From the NCBI GenBank assembly GCA_009801015.1, contig VHZZ01013896.1, positions 4,323 through 35,523 of the forward strand: DNA of 31,201 bases, in the 5' to 3' direction. The position numbers and the translations under genes were made by a program. Below, one piece after another: positions 1-10,955 of this stretch. The notes below the pieces were generated by a model that saw nothing but the letters and a program-made list of their open reading frames with translations, searched no databases and was not told the origin of the DNA. This DNA comes from Silene noctiflora. Taxonomy: Eukaryota > Streptophyta > Magnoliopsida > Caryophyllales > Caryophyllaceae. Position 1 is the stretch's first letter, and every line of letters starts with the position of its first letter.

Positions 1-1250
1 TGCACGGGGTCTAAACTAGTTATAAGAGTCTTTCATTTGCAAAAGAAATGATTGTTATTATGGTTTTCAGACTAAGATGCTATCATTTTTACATAAATCA
101 CCTTCTTTGCATTGTGACTATCTGAGTTCATATTTGTTCCCTTTATAAGACTCTTAACATCCAACTAAACTTGTAACATTATAACACATACTCTTATGTG
201 ACCACGTTTATACAATTTTGTTATCATTATAAGAAGAAGAGTAAGGAAGTGATGACCTTACTAAGCATGCATGTGTTTGCATCGGGAAATCCCCCTTTTT
301 TCCAATTTTTTTATTGTGTATTGTCAAATCAGTTTTTAATATATTAACACACAAAATAACTCACTTGTAACCATATTAACATAATATGGTAGGTATTCGC
401 TCCGTCTCTCCTTTGTGACGGATAGTGCATGTCACGAGGGAGACTAATTGAACCACTAAAGGTATGCAATAGATAGAAGAACCGACGAAGGAAGAGCATA
501 TGAGCTGAAATTCCAACTTGCGAAAATTCCATTATTTGTCAAACTCTGAATATAGAGTACTAATATAAATACCACCCGCAAATAAACGGAGGGAGGGGGA
601 GGAGTACACACAAAACAATATCATAAAATTCAATTCTCTTATACATCGTCTCTAATACTACCCCAGTTTCAAAATCAACCCAAACAATAAGATTGTCCCA
701 ATTTGCAATAAGATTGTCCCAATTTTCATATAAGCGCATAAGAGCCAACAATTAACGACAAATTCGAGATTCATTAATAGTAGATCCAAATAGGTCTGAG
801 GGTACAAAAATCAAATAAGTTTTCTTTACTCTTTTTATTTCGTTCTTTTATTTATTTTCTCTATTTTATTGTATTGCTTGTATAATTGTATATAAACTAA
901 CCTAATTAACTTGTCCTTGTAAATAATTTGTATCATTTTGTCTTGTATAAAAACGTTTTATAATCTTTTGTTTTATTTTTCGTCAAATATATAATATTAC
1001 AAATAAATAGTAAAGGTTGTCAGCTTGATGAGCGGTCCAGGTGCCAAACACCTTTCCTGACCGTACATTTACCCCTGAATTTGCAATCTTTAGTTTAGAC
1101 CGGAGTGACGGATCAACTCCCAAACCAGGGATAGAAAGGGCTTTTCTATTAAAATTGTTTTTGTATGTTTTTTTATAAATCCTATTGACAACTCCTCCAT
1201 ATTCTTTATTTTCAAATCGAGATTTTTTTAGGAATCTCAAACTTGGTAAT
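1..1250. other. Anonymous AT-rich spacer with one short tandem repeat
   Basis: I see no gene here. A 21-bp unit beginning AATAAGATTGTCCCAATTT occurs twice head to tail at 686-706 and 707-727. The reading frames present are short, lack recognisable motifs, and have the base composition of spacer DNA. A minus-strand open frame of 85 codons at 983-1240 resembles nothing I know. Part of the stretch (about 380-460) has a TTTGTGACGGA-type string similar to one near 22.6 kb, possibly remnants of a MITE family. Confidence 0.5.
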
Positions 1251-1501
1251 TAGGGTATTAATGATTCTGGATCATCTGTTTTAGTTAGAAAGAAATTTTT
1301 TGTACCGATGAACAAATCGAAATTTTGTCCGGATTTTGAGTACGAGGTCGTTGCCGTTACTGAGTCGCGTGGTTGCATGACATCATTTGTTAATAGTCTG
1401 GAAGAAAAAATGAAAAACATACAAGCATGCATCTTGTTTTATGTGGATGTAGCCAAGGAAAAGTTTTATCTAAAGGTATGTAAAGCTGGAAGAACTCTGC
1501 C

Positions 1502-1506
1502 AAATG
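1502..1506 (+). repeat. Target-site duplication AAATG (left copy)
   Basis: AAATG at 1502-1506 is repeated exactly at 2739-2743, directly outside the TG...CA termini. This is the 5-bp duplication expected of an LTR-retrotransposon integrase. Confidence 0.88.
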
Positions 1507-2738
1507 TGTAATACCCGTCCTTTTAGGGACTCGTTGACTGACCTTATATATACCCTTGTTTGACCGTCATAACCTTTGTTAGAACGGACCTTAAGGACTT
1601 AACAGCTTTGGGGTTGAGGGACTCGATCTAGCTTGGGCTACTCGATCGAGTGGTCTAGTGACTCGATCGAGTAAGTTTGCACTCGATCGAGTAAGTGTGG
1701 TTCAGCGTTATAGTATATATCGCGAGATCGTAAACCCAAATCAGTTTTCCTCTTTTCATTTCTCCTAAACCTAGATCGACGACACCTTCTCACCATCACC
1801 TCCTTTCTCTAATCCTTCACCTTTGGAGCCTATCATGGAGATGGAGACTCGAGTCGGGTTGCGATCTTGTCGCCGGTATGCCGGGCATAGGTAAGTCATC
1901 ATCATCACTGTCGTCCTTGAGTTGATGGGGTTATGGTTGTTAGTAATAAGGGTATGTCCTTGTTGTTAGGTGATGTAGATAATGGTTCTGCAGCCGTAGG
2001 ATCGTGATGCTAGTTGCAGATCGCTAAAGGTAGGTTTTCCTACTCAGTACTGTTGTTTGATGCTATGTATGATGTGTAAAGATATGGATGATGTGATATT
2101 TTGTTTGTGTGTGGTTCGTGTGGTACGCCCTCGGCCGAGTTGAGTCATCTTCGGGAATGGTTTCATGCCCTTGTTCCGCCCCTTGTGGTTCCCATCACAA
2201 GGGGGATGTACACATTAATGGTCATTGGGTTATCTCTCTATGATTTTAAGCGGGGCTTAGGTGGCAAGGCTGCGGTCCCCACTGGTGGTGTGGATCACCG
2301 GTTGCGACTGGTGATCTGGCAGGACTACACCTCGGTGTCAGTCGGGAGGTTGGTGATGTAATNGAGTTTGTGTTTGTATTGTGTATGCTATGTTAGTATG
2401 ATGATTCTTCAGTTACTGACCTTGTGTGGTTTTGTTATGTTCTTCTTGTGTGTTCTGCGGTGATCCTTATGGTGAGCAGTCAGTTCTAGCAGGTGTTGGT
2501 ATGGAGCTTGTTTGGGTGCTGGATGGACGCGTCATTCATCGAGTCTTGGCATGAGTAGTCTTTTTTAGTGTGTAGCTTTGTCAGTTGTATTCTTTTGTGT
2601 TGAGTTAAAGATGTAATCAACTGTAATAGTTCTTTTATTGAAAATATGATATATTATCCCTCGGGCAACCGAGATAGTAACGCCCGTATCTGCTATGGAA
2701 GGTCTGGGTAAGACTCCTTGGCAGATGGGGGTGTTACA
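1507..2738 (+). mobile_element. Solo LTR, 1,232 bp, with perfect TSD
   Basis: It starts TGTAATACCC and ends GGTGTTACA, so it has TG...CA ends. The flanking pentamers are identical: AAATG at 1502-1506 and at 2739-2743. No PBS, PPT or protein domain lies inside and no second LTR is present, so it is best explained as the product of LTR-LTR recombination. Near 1625-1695 it carries several ACTCGATCGAGT palindromes, followed by a TATA-like run (TATAGTATATAT, about 1709-1720), which suggests the U3 promoter. The family is probably Ty3/gypsy, judging by the long LTR with TGTAATACCC terminus; that is inference. One ambiguous base occurs at 2363. Confidence 0.88.
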
Positions 2739-2950
2739 AAATGATATGATGCTTATTGCGCGCTTTTTTGATCAAAAGTCACCGGGCGATTAATAACCCC
2801 GGTTTACGGCGTCGGTACATTTACGATTTTGGGTCCCCTTAATAAGGAGGGATTGTCCATGATAGTTGGTAAAGACCATCTACGATACTTGCTAATAAAA
2901 GTGGGTAAATCGATTTATTCCTTTTTCTATTATTTATTGTGATCACATAT

Positions 2951-3230
2951 TGTGAATCTGATAAAGTGAAGAAATGGAAGAAACAATGAAGGAAGCCATT
3001 GATGAACAATAGAGAAGCTCGAAGATATTTTTCAGAGAGGGAGGACAAAATTAAATAGAGAAAATTGTATTAAGCTTAAGTTAAATGATGTACATGTGTA
3101 GCTAGCTATATATACAAATGAGTTGTATCTAACTAACTTTCTATACAATTGACTTTCTGTTATGCCATCTCATGTTGAGCTATCCTTATTGAGTTAGTTA
3201 CCCTGGATCCATTGCTCTATTATTTTCATA
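2951..3230 (-). repeat. Copia 3' LTR (280 bp)
   Basis: On the plus strand it begins TGTGAATCTGATAAAG and ends ...TTTTCATA, aligning along its length with 10956-11245. The minus-strand start has decayed from TG to TA. The polypurine tract is immediately adjacent on the element side. The two LTRs differ by several small indels and many substitutions, more than the gypsy pair downstream, so this element is the older one. Confidence 0.88.
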
Positions 3231-4387
3231 GCCCCCTCTCATGTTGGAATTGATATACTTCATGTCAAAGAGCAATCCATGTGAACCCCCGCTATAATGC
3301 AACATAAACGAAAGGAATTGCAGTAGAAAAATACGAGGTTTTTAAAACTTTTTAAACATAAGAGAGATTAAATCAAAGCGCGGGTTCAAATACGAACAAT
3401 AAAAGTCAAAATGCGGAAATACAACTACAATAATGCTTGGTGAAAAGATATCTCACGAATATAAAGAAGTACGACGGGTAAGTCTAGCAACTACGACCTA
3501 GGTCCAAGGTACAATGCTCGCTAACCCACACGTCTTCTAACCCCAGATAAGCTTCCACGAACCTGTCATTCATGTAAACATGAACGCCATAGTTAGTGGG
3601 GAGTAACTCAAGGTTCTCCCAGCCACAATACATGGAAATGAACGTAATTAAGCACTATAAACATACAAGCATACATTATAATCACGATCAACATAAGCGT
3701 TTGGTAAGATAGATAAACTAAAGCATGTGATAAGCATATGGAAACAATGGAGATCAAAGGCATACAAAACATTCATATATGATAATCCGACCAAAACATC
3801 ACGTGTGGAATCATTATGACAAACCAACATAGATGTCATACAACATGGATATCGAGAAGCCAACATATAGTACATGTGAGAGAAAACCGTAGCCATTACT
3901 TTGAAAGTCTTTTAGAACAGAAGCACGAGACGTGGCTACTAACGTCACATGCGTACTTATGGCTTGTATCTTACCATAAATACGGATGGGAACATCAATC
4001 CCGGCAATCATATCGCAACTAAAGGCTTGCATCTCACCTTTAGTGTCCGATAGGATCAAGGCAAACATAATCATNCGGGTGTCCGGCTCAGAGGTTACCT
4101 TTAAAACATGTCCGAGACACAACCAAACAAACAAGTATGAGATGAAACTAATGGAAAATGGCATATGCACTCATTCAAGACAACTATAACGAGCTCCAAA
4201 AGAAAAACTCTAGACACAATACATTCCCCTGGTAGGACGACTAGCTAGGTACGCCCTAGTCTATATCTGGCCAGACTACGATATGCGGCCGAAAAGCCCG
4301 TACCCAAGACTCGATCTATGAGTAAGAGGTCGAGTACCCCAATCGCCAGAAAAGCACGAGAGTGGCGGAAGTGCCAAGAGACCAACA

Positions 4388-4475
4388 CACTTGCCAGAAA
4401 AGCACAAGTGGCTAACCCTCCACTTGCCAAAAAAGCACAAGTGGACAAACCTCACTTGCCAGAAAAGCACAAGTG
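4388..4475. repeat. Three 23-bp hairpin repeats (CACTTG...CAAGTG)
   Basis: Near-identical copies lie at 4388-4410, 4421-4443 and 4453-4475, each CACTTG + 11 nt + CAAGTG with the loop CCAGAAAAGCA or one variant. A degenerate fourth copy, CGCCAGAAAAGCACGAG, sits near 4345. Each unit is an inverted repeat able to form a 6-bp stem. Confidence 0.9.
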
Positions 4476-4673
4476 AGATGGAGACAAGTTAAGCAACATC
4501 ATGAGGCAACATGGCGATTTCAATCATTAGAATCATTAAGAGCATCAAATGTAAACAAATGAGAGCAATGTGAGTAGACATGCGAAACATGAGGCATAAA
4601 GTAAACGAATCATGAACTCATTGCATATTAATCATACTTATGCAGAAGAAATAAGAAAGGTCAATCAGGTGCT

Positions 4674-4963
4674 CCCAGCCGGCCAGTAAGCCGGCCGCCG
4701 GCCCACCAGCTGGGGCACAAGGCACAACCAAAATTTATGTAAAACAATCAGGGATTTCCCAGCTGGTCAGTGAACCGGAAGCCGGTCCACCGGCTGGGAC
4801 AACGTCTAAACATGATTTTCCAACAACATACAGGTGTCTCCAGCCGGCCTAGGCTGACCGGCAGCCAGCCAACCGGCTGGGGCAACCTCTACAAACCCAA
4901 ATAACCAAGCTGCTGGAGTGCTCCCAGCCGGCCAGTGGACCGGCAGCCGGCCCACCGGCTGGG
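4674..4963. repeat. Four GC-rich imperfect palindromes (CCAGCCGG...CCGGCTGG)
   Basis: Copies lie at about 4674-4715, 4758-4799, 4839-4882 and 4923-4963, spaced roughly 80 bp apart. Each runs CCAGCCGGC...GCCGGCCCACCGGCTGG with variations, so each about 42-bp unit is self-complementary. They stand out as GC islands in AT-rich surroundings. Confidence 0.88.
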
Positions 4964-6010
4964 GACCCCTGTAACACGAAAATCAGCACTTTCACCCAAT
5001 CAACATGCTTTCGAGATAAATTTACATTTTTTATGAACCGGTAAACACGTATGAAGCGTGAGGACAACATACAAACCATCAACCATCCAAAATATACCAA
5101 TTTCATCCATCAATAGTTTACATATGACAATTCCCATGACTTTTATGTGAACATACAATATAATATGAGAAAAATGAAGTAAATAGTCAATTGAACATGA
5201 ATTCATCATTATTATCATCCTTATAAGACAAAGATAGGCTAGATATGAAACATCCAACCAATTTTTCCATCAAACTTGAGAATAAAATAACAATGACATG
5301 TAAAGGACAAATCTTTAACATAAAACAACACATTTTACATATAAACACACATATTTCAAGTGTAGAGTCGAGTAACCTATCACCGTTACCTTTTTCCTCC
5401 TAATTTTCGTGAGAATCTTCAATAATGCAATTATCTTCTTCCGGGACTTCCAAATCTTCACCTAAACAACAAAGGAATGAGTTAGACATGAATTTCGCGA
5501 CTTATTGAGACGGGACAGAATTTAGGACGTCTTCGAGACGAGCATTTTCTTACTTAGAAAGATGAGGGACGATGAGAGGAGAAGAATGGCGCAAACGGCA
5601 CTCGAAATGAACTAAAAACGAAGGAGTTATAGTGTTTTTAAGTTTGAAGGTTTATGTGTACAATAATGGTGTTTGTAGAGAATAGGGGTTGCTGAGAAAA
5701 TAGAGGAGGAAGAAGAGTTGGAGGGTTTTTAAGTGGCAAAAATGGGTTATATGGGTCCTTATACTAACTTAGGCCCAATTCAACTCAAAATGAGTCGGAA
5801 TCCATTTAATTTACGTCTTCAGGCTACTATACACTTAGGACGGAATGTAATATTATACTTGTATATATTACACTCAAAAATATTTTTTTACCCAAAAATA
5901 AGATTTAAATATAATTTGCTTTAATTAAATTAATAAATTACTTTTAAAACTTAATCCCAAATTTACGGGTGTTACAATCCCAACTTGAAAGCAAAGAAGA
6001 AATGCTGCTA

Positions 6011-6148
6011 TTATCCTAGGGGGTTTGTTAGTAAATCTGCCAACTGCATACTGGATTTCACATAGGCTGTTGAGATCAACCCTTCTTGCACCTTTTCACG
6101 AACAAAATGGCAATCTAAATTCAAGTGCTTTTCCCTTTTATGAAACAC
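6011..6148 (-). pseudogene. Copia RNase H C-terminal end
   Basis: The minus strand from 6148 to a TAA at 6011-6013 translates without interruption. It gives the canonical RNase H tail, including KHLNLDCHFVREKV and the terminal QLADLLTNPLG. The rest of RNase H (about 6150-6790) is degraded. This fixes the end of the copia pol frame. The nested solo LTR begins only about 35 bp further along, in the 3' untranslated part. Confidence 0.85.
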
Positions 6149-6794
6149 GGGGTTTGCAGCTATGTGTTATGCAACCTTGTTGTCACAATTTAGCTGAATT
6201 GGCAAGGTGACAGATACTCTGAAGTCTTTCAATAGTGCGTATACCCATACCAAGTCACTAGATGTATGAACATTGCCCTATATTCTGATTCTCCAGTGGA
6301 TTTTGACACTGTTTTTTGTTTTTTGTTTTTTTGTTTTTTTCCCCCAAGAGATTAAAGAATCTCCTAAGAATACACACTGCCCATTCAAAGATTTGTAGCT
6401 ATATTGACATGCTTCAATCTACATCACAATATGCTCTCAAGCTCAATGCTGAAGATGATGAATAAAATAATGTTGCATATGATGTCCCTTTTAGGTATCT
6501 TAACACATGAAGTGTTGCCTGCAAATGAGGTGTCCTGGGATTAGTCACAAATTGACTGAGATGTTGTACTGCATGTGATAGTTAAGGCCTAGAAAGATTG
6601 AGGTATAACAGCCTCCCAACCAATCTTCTGTAGATTTCAGGATTATCCATTAATGTCCCTTCTTTTGTGGATAGCCTAAGTCCCCTTGGAAGAGAAAAAA
6701 AAGTTGCTTGACAATTTTTCATGGAAGTATCCTTTAGAATATCCAAGACATACTTCTTCTAGTTAAGGAGTATCTCTTCACTTGTCCTTAATAC

Positions 6795-7780
6795 CTATAA
6801 ACCTAGGAAATACTTGATCTCCCCCAAGTCTTTTATGGTGAAAGCTGAATGTAGTGATTGTTTAAGATGTATTATAGCCTCTTCATCATTACCAGTTATG
6901 AGTAAATCATCTACATATACAAGCACCATTACCATATTTTCTCCCGAATCCTTAACAAATAATGAATAGTCATTCCTAGATTGATCAAAGCCTTTTGTCT
7001 TCAATAATTTTGTCAATTCCAGGTTTCATTGCCTGTAAGCCTACTTTAAACCAAACAAGGATCTCTGCAACTTACACACCAGATGAGGTCCAGCCTTAGT
7101 ATACACCTCTGGTGGTGACATATATGTACCTCATCATCAAGATATCCATGGAAAAAGGCATTATTAATATATAATTAGTGTATATTTCATCCTATGGCTG
7201 CTGCAATTGCTAATAATACTCTAACTGTGAAGAATTTTGCCATAGGAGAGAAAGTATACTTGTAATCCTTCCCCTCTACTTGATTATATCCCTTGGCTAC
7301 CAATCTAGCCTTGTATCTCTTCACTATGTCATTTGGGTTAAATTTTACTTTCTATACACATTTTAATCCTACAGGTTTGAAACCACTAGGTAGTTCAGTA
7401 AGAGACCAAGTGCCATTGGATTTAAGGGCCTCTAATTCCTTGTCCATTGCTTGGACCCAAGCAGGATCACTCTGTGCCTGTTTATAAGTAGATGGCTCTA
7501 GACTGCCCAAAACCTTCTCAAGGGAAGCCAAATAAGCTGCAGGATATGAATTAATCTCAAACACATAAAAGGCTTCTGAATCTGGATTAATTCTGGATGC
7601 AAAAGTATGTGCAGGAAAGTTGCACTGAAAATCTTTGAATCTAGAAAGTATTATTGTGGGTCTAACAGATCTCCTGGATGGTTTAACAGTGTGTGTAGTA
7701 TCCACTGCATCACTGTTAAATGTGTCTTGGAAAGAAACTGTTTCATTATTATTTTCTGAAATGTTATTTGTATTATGCAT
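6795..7780 (-). pseudogene. Copia reverse transcriptase (RVT_2) remnant
   Basis: The piece 7780-7352 ends with the RT entry region (WVQAMDKELEALKSNGTWSL). The piece 7016-6795 contains the catalytic box VYVDDLLITGND and the downstream FTIKDLGEIKYFLGL block. The RT palm between them (7017-7351) is broken by stops. The order and motifs are those of Ty1/copia, not Ty3/gypsy. Confidence 0.87.
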
Positions 7781-8573
7781 ATTATTGTTTTAATTATCTG
7801 CATGATTTGTATTATATAGGAACAAATGATATATTAGTAGTGCTATTATTTTGAGATAGAAAAAACAATCCATCATCCAAAGTACCTTCAGTAGAAGGTG
7901 AAACAAAAACAAGATGCTTAAGTACAGTTTCTGCAAAAGGGAAAATGTCTTCATGAAATTGAACATCTCAACCGACAAACACTTTGTGATCTTGAAGATC
8001 ATAAAGTTTGTATGCCTTCTACCCATATGGATACCCTATAAACACACATCTTCTTCCTTTTGCTGCAAATTTGCCTTTGGTATGACTGTGCTTAGGTGCA
8101 TAACACAAACAACCAAAGGTCTTCATCTCTTTATAAATCGGTAGATCACCCAATAGAACTTCATGAGGAGTTTTCTAATCCAAAATGACAGTGGGCATCT
8201 TATTAATAACATAAGTAGCTGTAAGTAAACTATCTCCCTAGAGTTTCTTAGGAAAATGAGCATGAAGTATCATAGCTCTAGCAGTTTCTACTAGATGTCC
8301 ATGTTTCCTCTCTACTCTCCCATTTTGTTGTGGTACCTCTGGGACACTCTTTTGATGTATGATACCTTTATTATTGAACATTTCACTACATTCTTATTGC
8401 AAACTCTTTGTCTCATTATCACTTCTCGCAATCTTAACCATTTTCCCAAATTGATTTTCTACTTGAGCAAAAAAAGTAGACAAAAGAGAAAGAACTTGAG
8501 TTTTGAACTTCAATAAAAAAAAAGTCCATGTAACTCTAGTATAGTCATCAACTATGGTCAAGAAATAAGTGGC
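7781..8573 (-). pseudogene. Copia integrase catalytic core, heavily frameshifted
   Basis: There is no long frame, but a segmented minus-strand translation around 8215-8335 recovers the conserved stretch QQNGRVERKHGHLVE, which contains the third acidic residue of the integrase DDE triad, followed by the characteristic LWG-D...A-Y-INKMPT region. Internal stops and indels rule out activity. Confidence 0.75.
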
Positions 8574-9387
8574 TCATGACAAAGATGAGACTTTATAAGG
8601 TCCCCAAAGATTTACATGTATCAATTCAAAAGATTGAATGGCCCTAGATTTGCTCCTAACAAAAGGCTGTCTATGGATCTTAGCCATAGAACAAGCATCA
8701 CATTGATATTCAGTCAAACCGGTACAAGAAAGACTTGTTCCATGTTGCATTTTTGCAAGGGAAGTATGACCCAACCTTACATGAAATAGATTAACATCTT
8801 TATGACTACTATTATGACTATGTAACCTAGTTACTATTATGACTATGTAACCTAGTGTTTACAATATTCTGCTGAACATTATTGCTACAATGACTAGTAG
8901 TGTCATTCTGACACTTAGCCATAGACCAAGACTGATCCACAACTTCTTCTTTGAAATGAGCAACATAAAGCCTGTAGAGACATCTAATCTTGGGACATAC
9001 TGTAATAGCCATGCTAGAGACAGGGTCCTGTGTTACACAGTCATTCATAGAAAAATGAATGAGCAATGGTGATGTGCTCAATAACTGCCCAACTGACAGT
9101 AGATTATGCTTAAAACTAGGAACATATAACACTTTATGCAAAATCATCTTTGGTGACAAATGAATAGTACCGGTGTAAACAACAACCTTAGAAGTTCCAT
9201 CTGGAAGTCCAACTAGAATAGGTCTAGGAAGAGGAATTAGATCTCTAAATAGTGCTTTACTAGCAGTTATATGATCACTAGCTCCTGAATCCACTATCCA
9301 ATTATGTTCAGCTATTATATGATTATTTTTAAGACTGTCATAGGAATAAACTATACCTGCAAAGTTTACTTCTGAATACTTACTCAT
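8574..9387 (-). pseudogene. Copia protease and integrase zinc-binding region (decayed)
   Basis: In the piece 9387-8827 the aspartic protease motif IVDSGASDHIT is intact near its N-terminus. It would cleave the polyprotein. The piece 8774-8574 has the GAG-pre-integrase/integrase Zn finger: MGHTSLAKM followed by CDACSMAKIHRQPF, giving the His and paired Cys residues. A direct duplication of about 24 bp near 8811-8850 (TAGTTACTATTATGACTATG twice) and frame breaks lie between the two pieces. Confidence 0.82.
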
Positions 9388-9399
9388 GCCTTTGCCAAA

Positions 9400-10743
9400 T
9401 TATTTATCCTGCATCCTTTGCATCATGTCTTGATATACAACAGTCATTAATTTTGGATCGAACATGGCAAACTTGTCTGTGGTATGACTAATACTAGGGT
9501 TACTAGTTTCTAAAGGTGTATCAGCTTGAACATCCTGTGCTTCAACATTAGCTGAGAATTTTCCAGAAGTAGTTGCATTCTTTGAGAATCTTGCCATATA
9601 TCTGGCCTTCTTTTCAGGATGAAGAATGAAGCAAGCATCCCTGCTATGTCCCCCTTTACTACAGTGATTGCACCATCTTTCTATAGACTTCTCCACTGCC
9701 TGGGGTTGCTTGTCATCTCTTCTCCAAACATTCCAAGCTCCTTGTGAAGTTGAAGCTTATTTGCTTGCATTTAAGGCACTTGCTTCTAGAACATGTACCA
9801 TAGCTCCTGATACTTGTTTCTGTGCTTCTGCTTGATGATTGATGGAATAAACCTTGTTGATATTAGGAATAGGCTCCATTAACAGAATGTTAGTCCTTAA
9901 AACATCATAAGCACTCTCTAAATCCATGAGAAAGTTCAGAACTTTCTCCCTAAAAGCATTATCAAAGATTTGCCTCAGCAAATTGCAGGTACACTGACTC
10001 ATAGCACCACACCTACAATCAAGATAACTCTCCAATTCATCAATCTCATCCCAATTTCTCTTCAGTTTATTGAAATACACAACAACTGAACTGCTACCTT
10101 GGGAAATGTTTCACAATTCCTTCTTCAATTGAAACAACAAAGGACCATTGCATTGTCCATATCTTTCACGAATCTCACACCACATCAACTTAGCAGACTT
10201 ACACGAGAGAAAACTTTCCTTTAATGGCGGATCAATAGAATTAAGTACTCCCTCCGTCCCAGTCATTTGTTGTCCTTTTCCATTTTGGGGTGTCTCAGTC
10301 AATTGTTGTCCTTTCTATTTTAGGATTGAATTTGATGAGTAATTTGATCTTTCACATTCAATTTAGTCCACTTGTCATCTTATAATTAGCTCTCTCCCCT
10401 TTCCATGGTCTTTGTGCCAAAACCAAAGGACAACAAATGACCGGGACAGAGGGAGTATCTAGGAACAGATCACATAGTCTAACCTTAGCCAATGTCGATT
10501 CCTCAAAATTCCTACAGTAGGTTTAGCTGTAGTTCCATCAAGAAATCCTACCTTGTTCTTCGAACCAAGAGCGAGAGTAAGCGCACGACTCCAGGAGGTG
10601 TAATTTTGTCCATTGGAGATCGTATCAATAATGTGCATTTCAGGATGATCAGACATGCTCAAACAAACTAGATCATCAAAAAGATTGATATTTTGATTAA
10701 GAGAATTTTGTGAATTTGTGGAATTATCAACGTTTTCAGTCAT
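9400..10743 (-). pseudogene. Copia gag remnant, interrupted by a MITE
   Basis: The start codon is at 10741-10743. The first 94 codons (10743-10459) include a gag_3/UBN2-type N-terminal signature (NGQNYTSWSRALTLALGSKN). A Stowaway MITE (10248-10455) interrupts the frame, which resumes at about 10245 and then 10080-9757. The last part (9696-9400) carries a zinc knuckle CNHCSKGGHSRDAC, i.e. CX2CX4HX4C, that packages element RNA. Frameshifts and stops separate the pieces, so no full gag is made. Confidence 0.85.
10248..10455. mobile_element. Stowaway-type MITE (208 bp) in copia gag
   Basis: The terminal inverted repeats pair over about 31 bp. The left arm starts CTCCCTCCGTCCCAGTCATT, and the right arm reverse-complements to CTCCCTCTGTCCCGGTCATT. 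TA dinucleotides flank both ends (10246-10247 and 10456-10457), the Tc1/mariner-type target duplication. No coding capacity. It interrupts the gag frame of the copia element, so it arrived after that element. Confidence 0.93.
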
Positions 10744-10943
10744 TTTGACAAACGATTTGAAGAAATTGAAATGATCTAAGATCTAGTAAAAGAATTCGTG
10801 ATTTTGTTGACTTTTATCGATTTTTTGAATTTTTCTTGATTTCTCTAAAACACGAAGAAAAAAGATGAAAAAAAAAAACAAAATTATCAGAGTAATTGAA
10901 ACTAAATGCAGAAGAAAAGATATGCAGAGACAAGATTAAACTT

Positions 10944-10955
10944 GCTCTGATACCA
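10944..10955 (-). other. Copia primer-binding site (initiator tRNA-Met)
   Basis: The minus strand reads TGGTATCAGAGC directly inside the 5' LTR, the standard 12-nt match to the 3' end of plant initiator tRNA-Met that primes minus-strand cDNA synthesis. Confidence 0.9.

Larger units (their letters stand above)
1254..2793 (+). pseudogene. Unidentified open reading frame split by a solo LTR
   Basis: The frame is open from 1254, with its first ATG at 1308, up to the insertion at 1506. If the LTR (1507-2738) and one copy of its AAATG duplication (2739-2743) are ignored, the same frame continues from 2744 to a TAA at 2791-2793. That gives about 82 codons from the ATG, or 100 from the preceding stop. 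The translation contains three Cys and a charged C-terminal end reading FFDQKSPGD. I do not recognise the family. It may be an exon, a relic, or part of an older transposon. That the frame stays open across the repaired junction suggests, but does not prove, that it was coding when the element arrived. Confidence 0.4.
3280..5976 (-). mobile_element. Nested solo LTR, about 2.7 kb, inside the copia element
   Basis: Copia sequence stops at 3279 and resumes at 5977. The insert has TG...CA ends: on the minus strand it starts TGTAACACCCGTAAATTTGG and ends GGGGGTTCACA. The flanks are ATCCA (3275-3279) and ATCCC (5977-5981), a TSD with one mismatch. I find no protein domain, PBS or internal LTR duplicate, so it is a solo LTR or possibly a non-autonomous derivative. 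LTRs of this length are typical of some Ty3/gypsy lineages (inference). It holds two arrays of hairpin-forming repeats, listed separately. There is an ambiguous base at 4075. Confidence 0.78.

Noticed and set aside
3816..4189. Overlapping open frames of 67-118 codons on both strands
   Set aside because: They lie inside the nested solo LTR, contain an ambiguous base, and show no recognisable motif. They are chance frames.
4388..4963. CRISPR-like array (regularly spaced short repeats)
   Set aside because: This is a plant nuclear LTR. The units are imperfect palindromes within a retroelement, and there are no unique spacers of constant length or cas genes.
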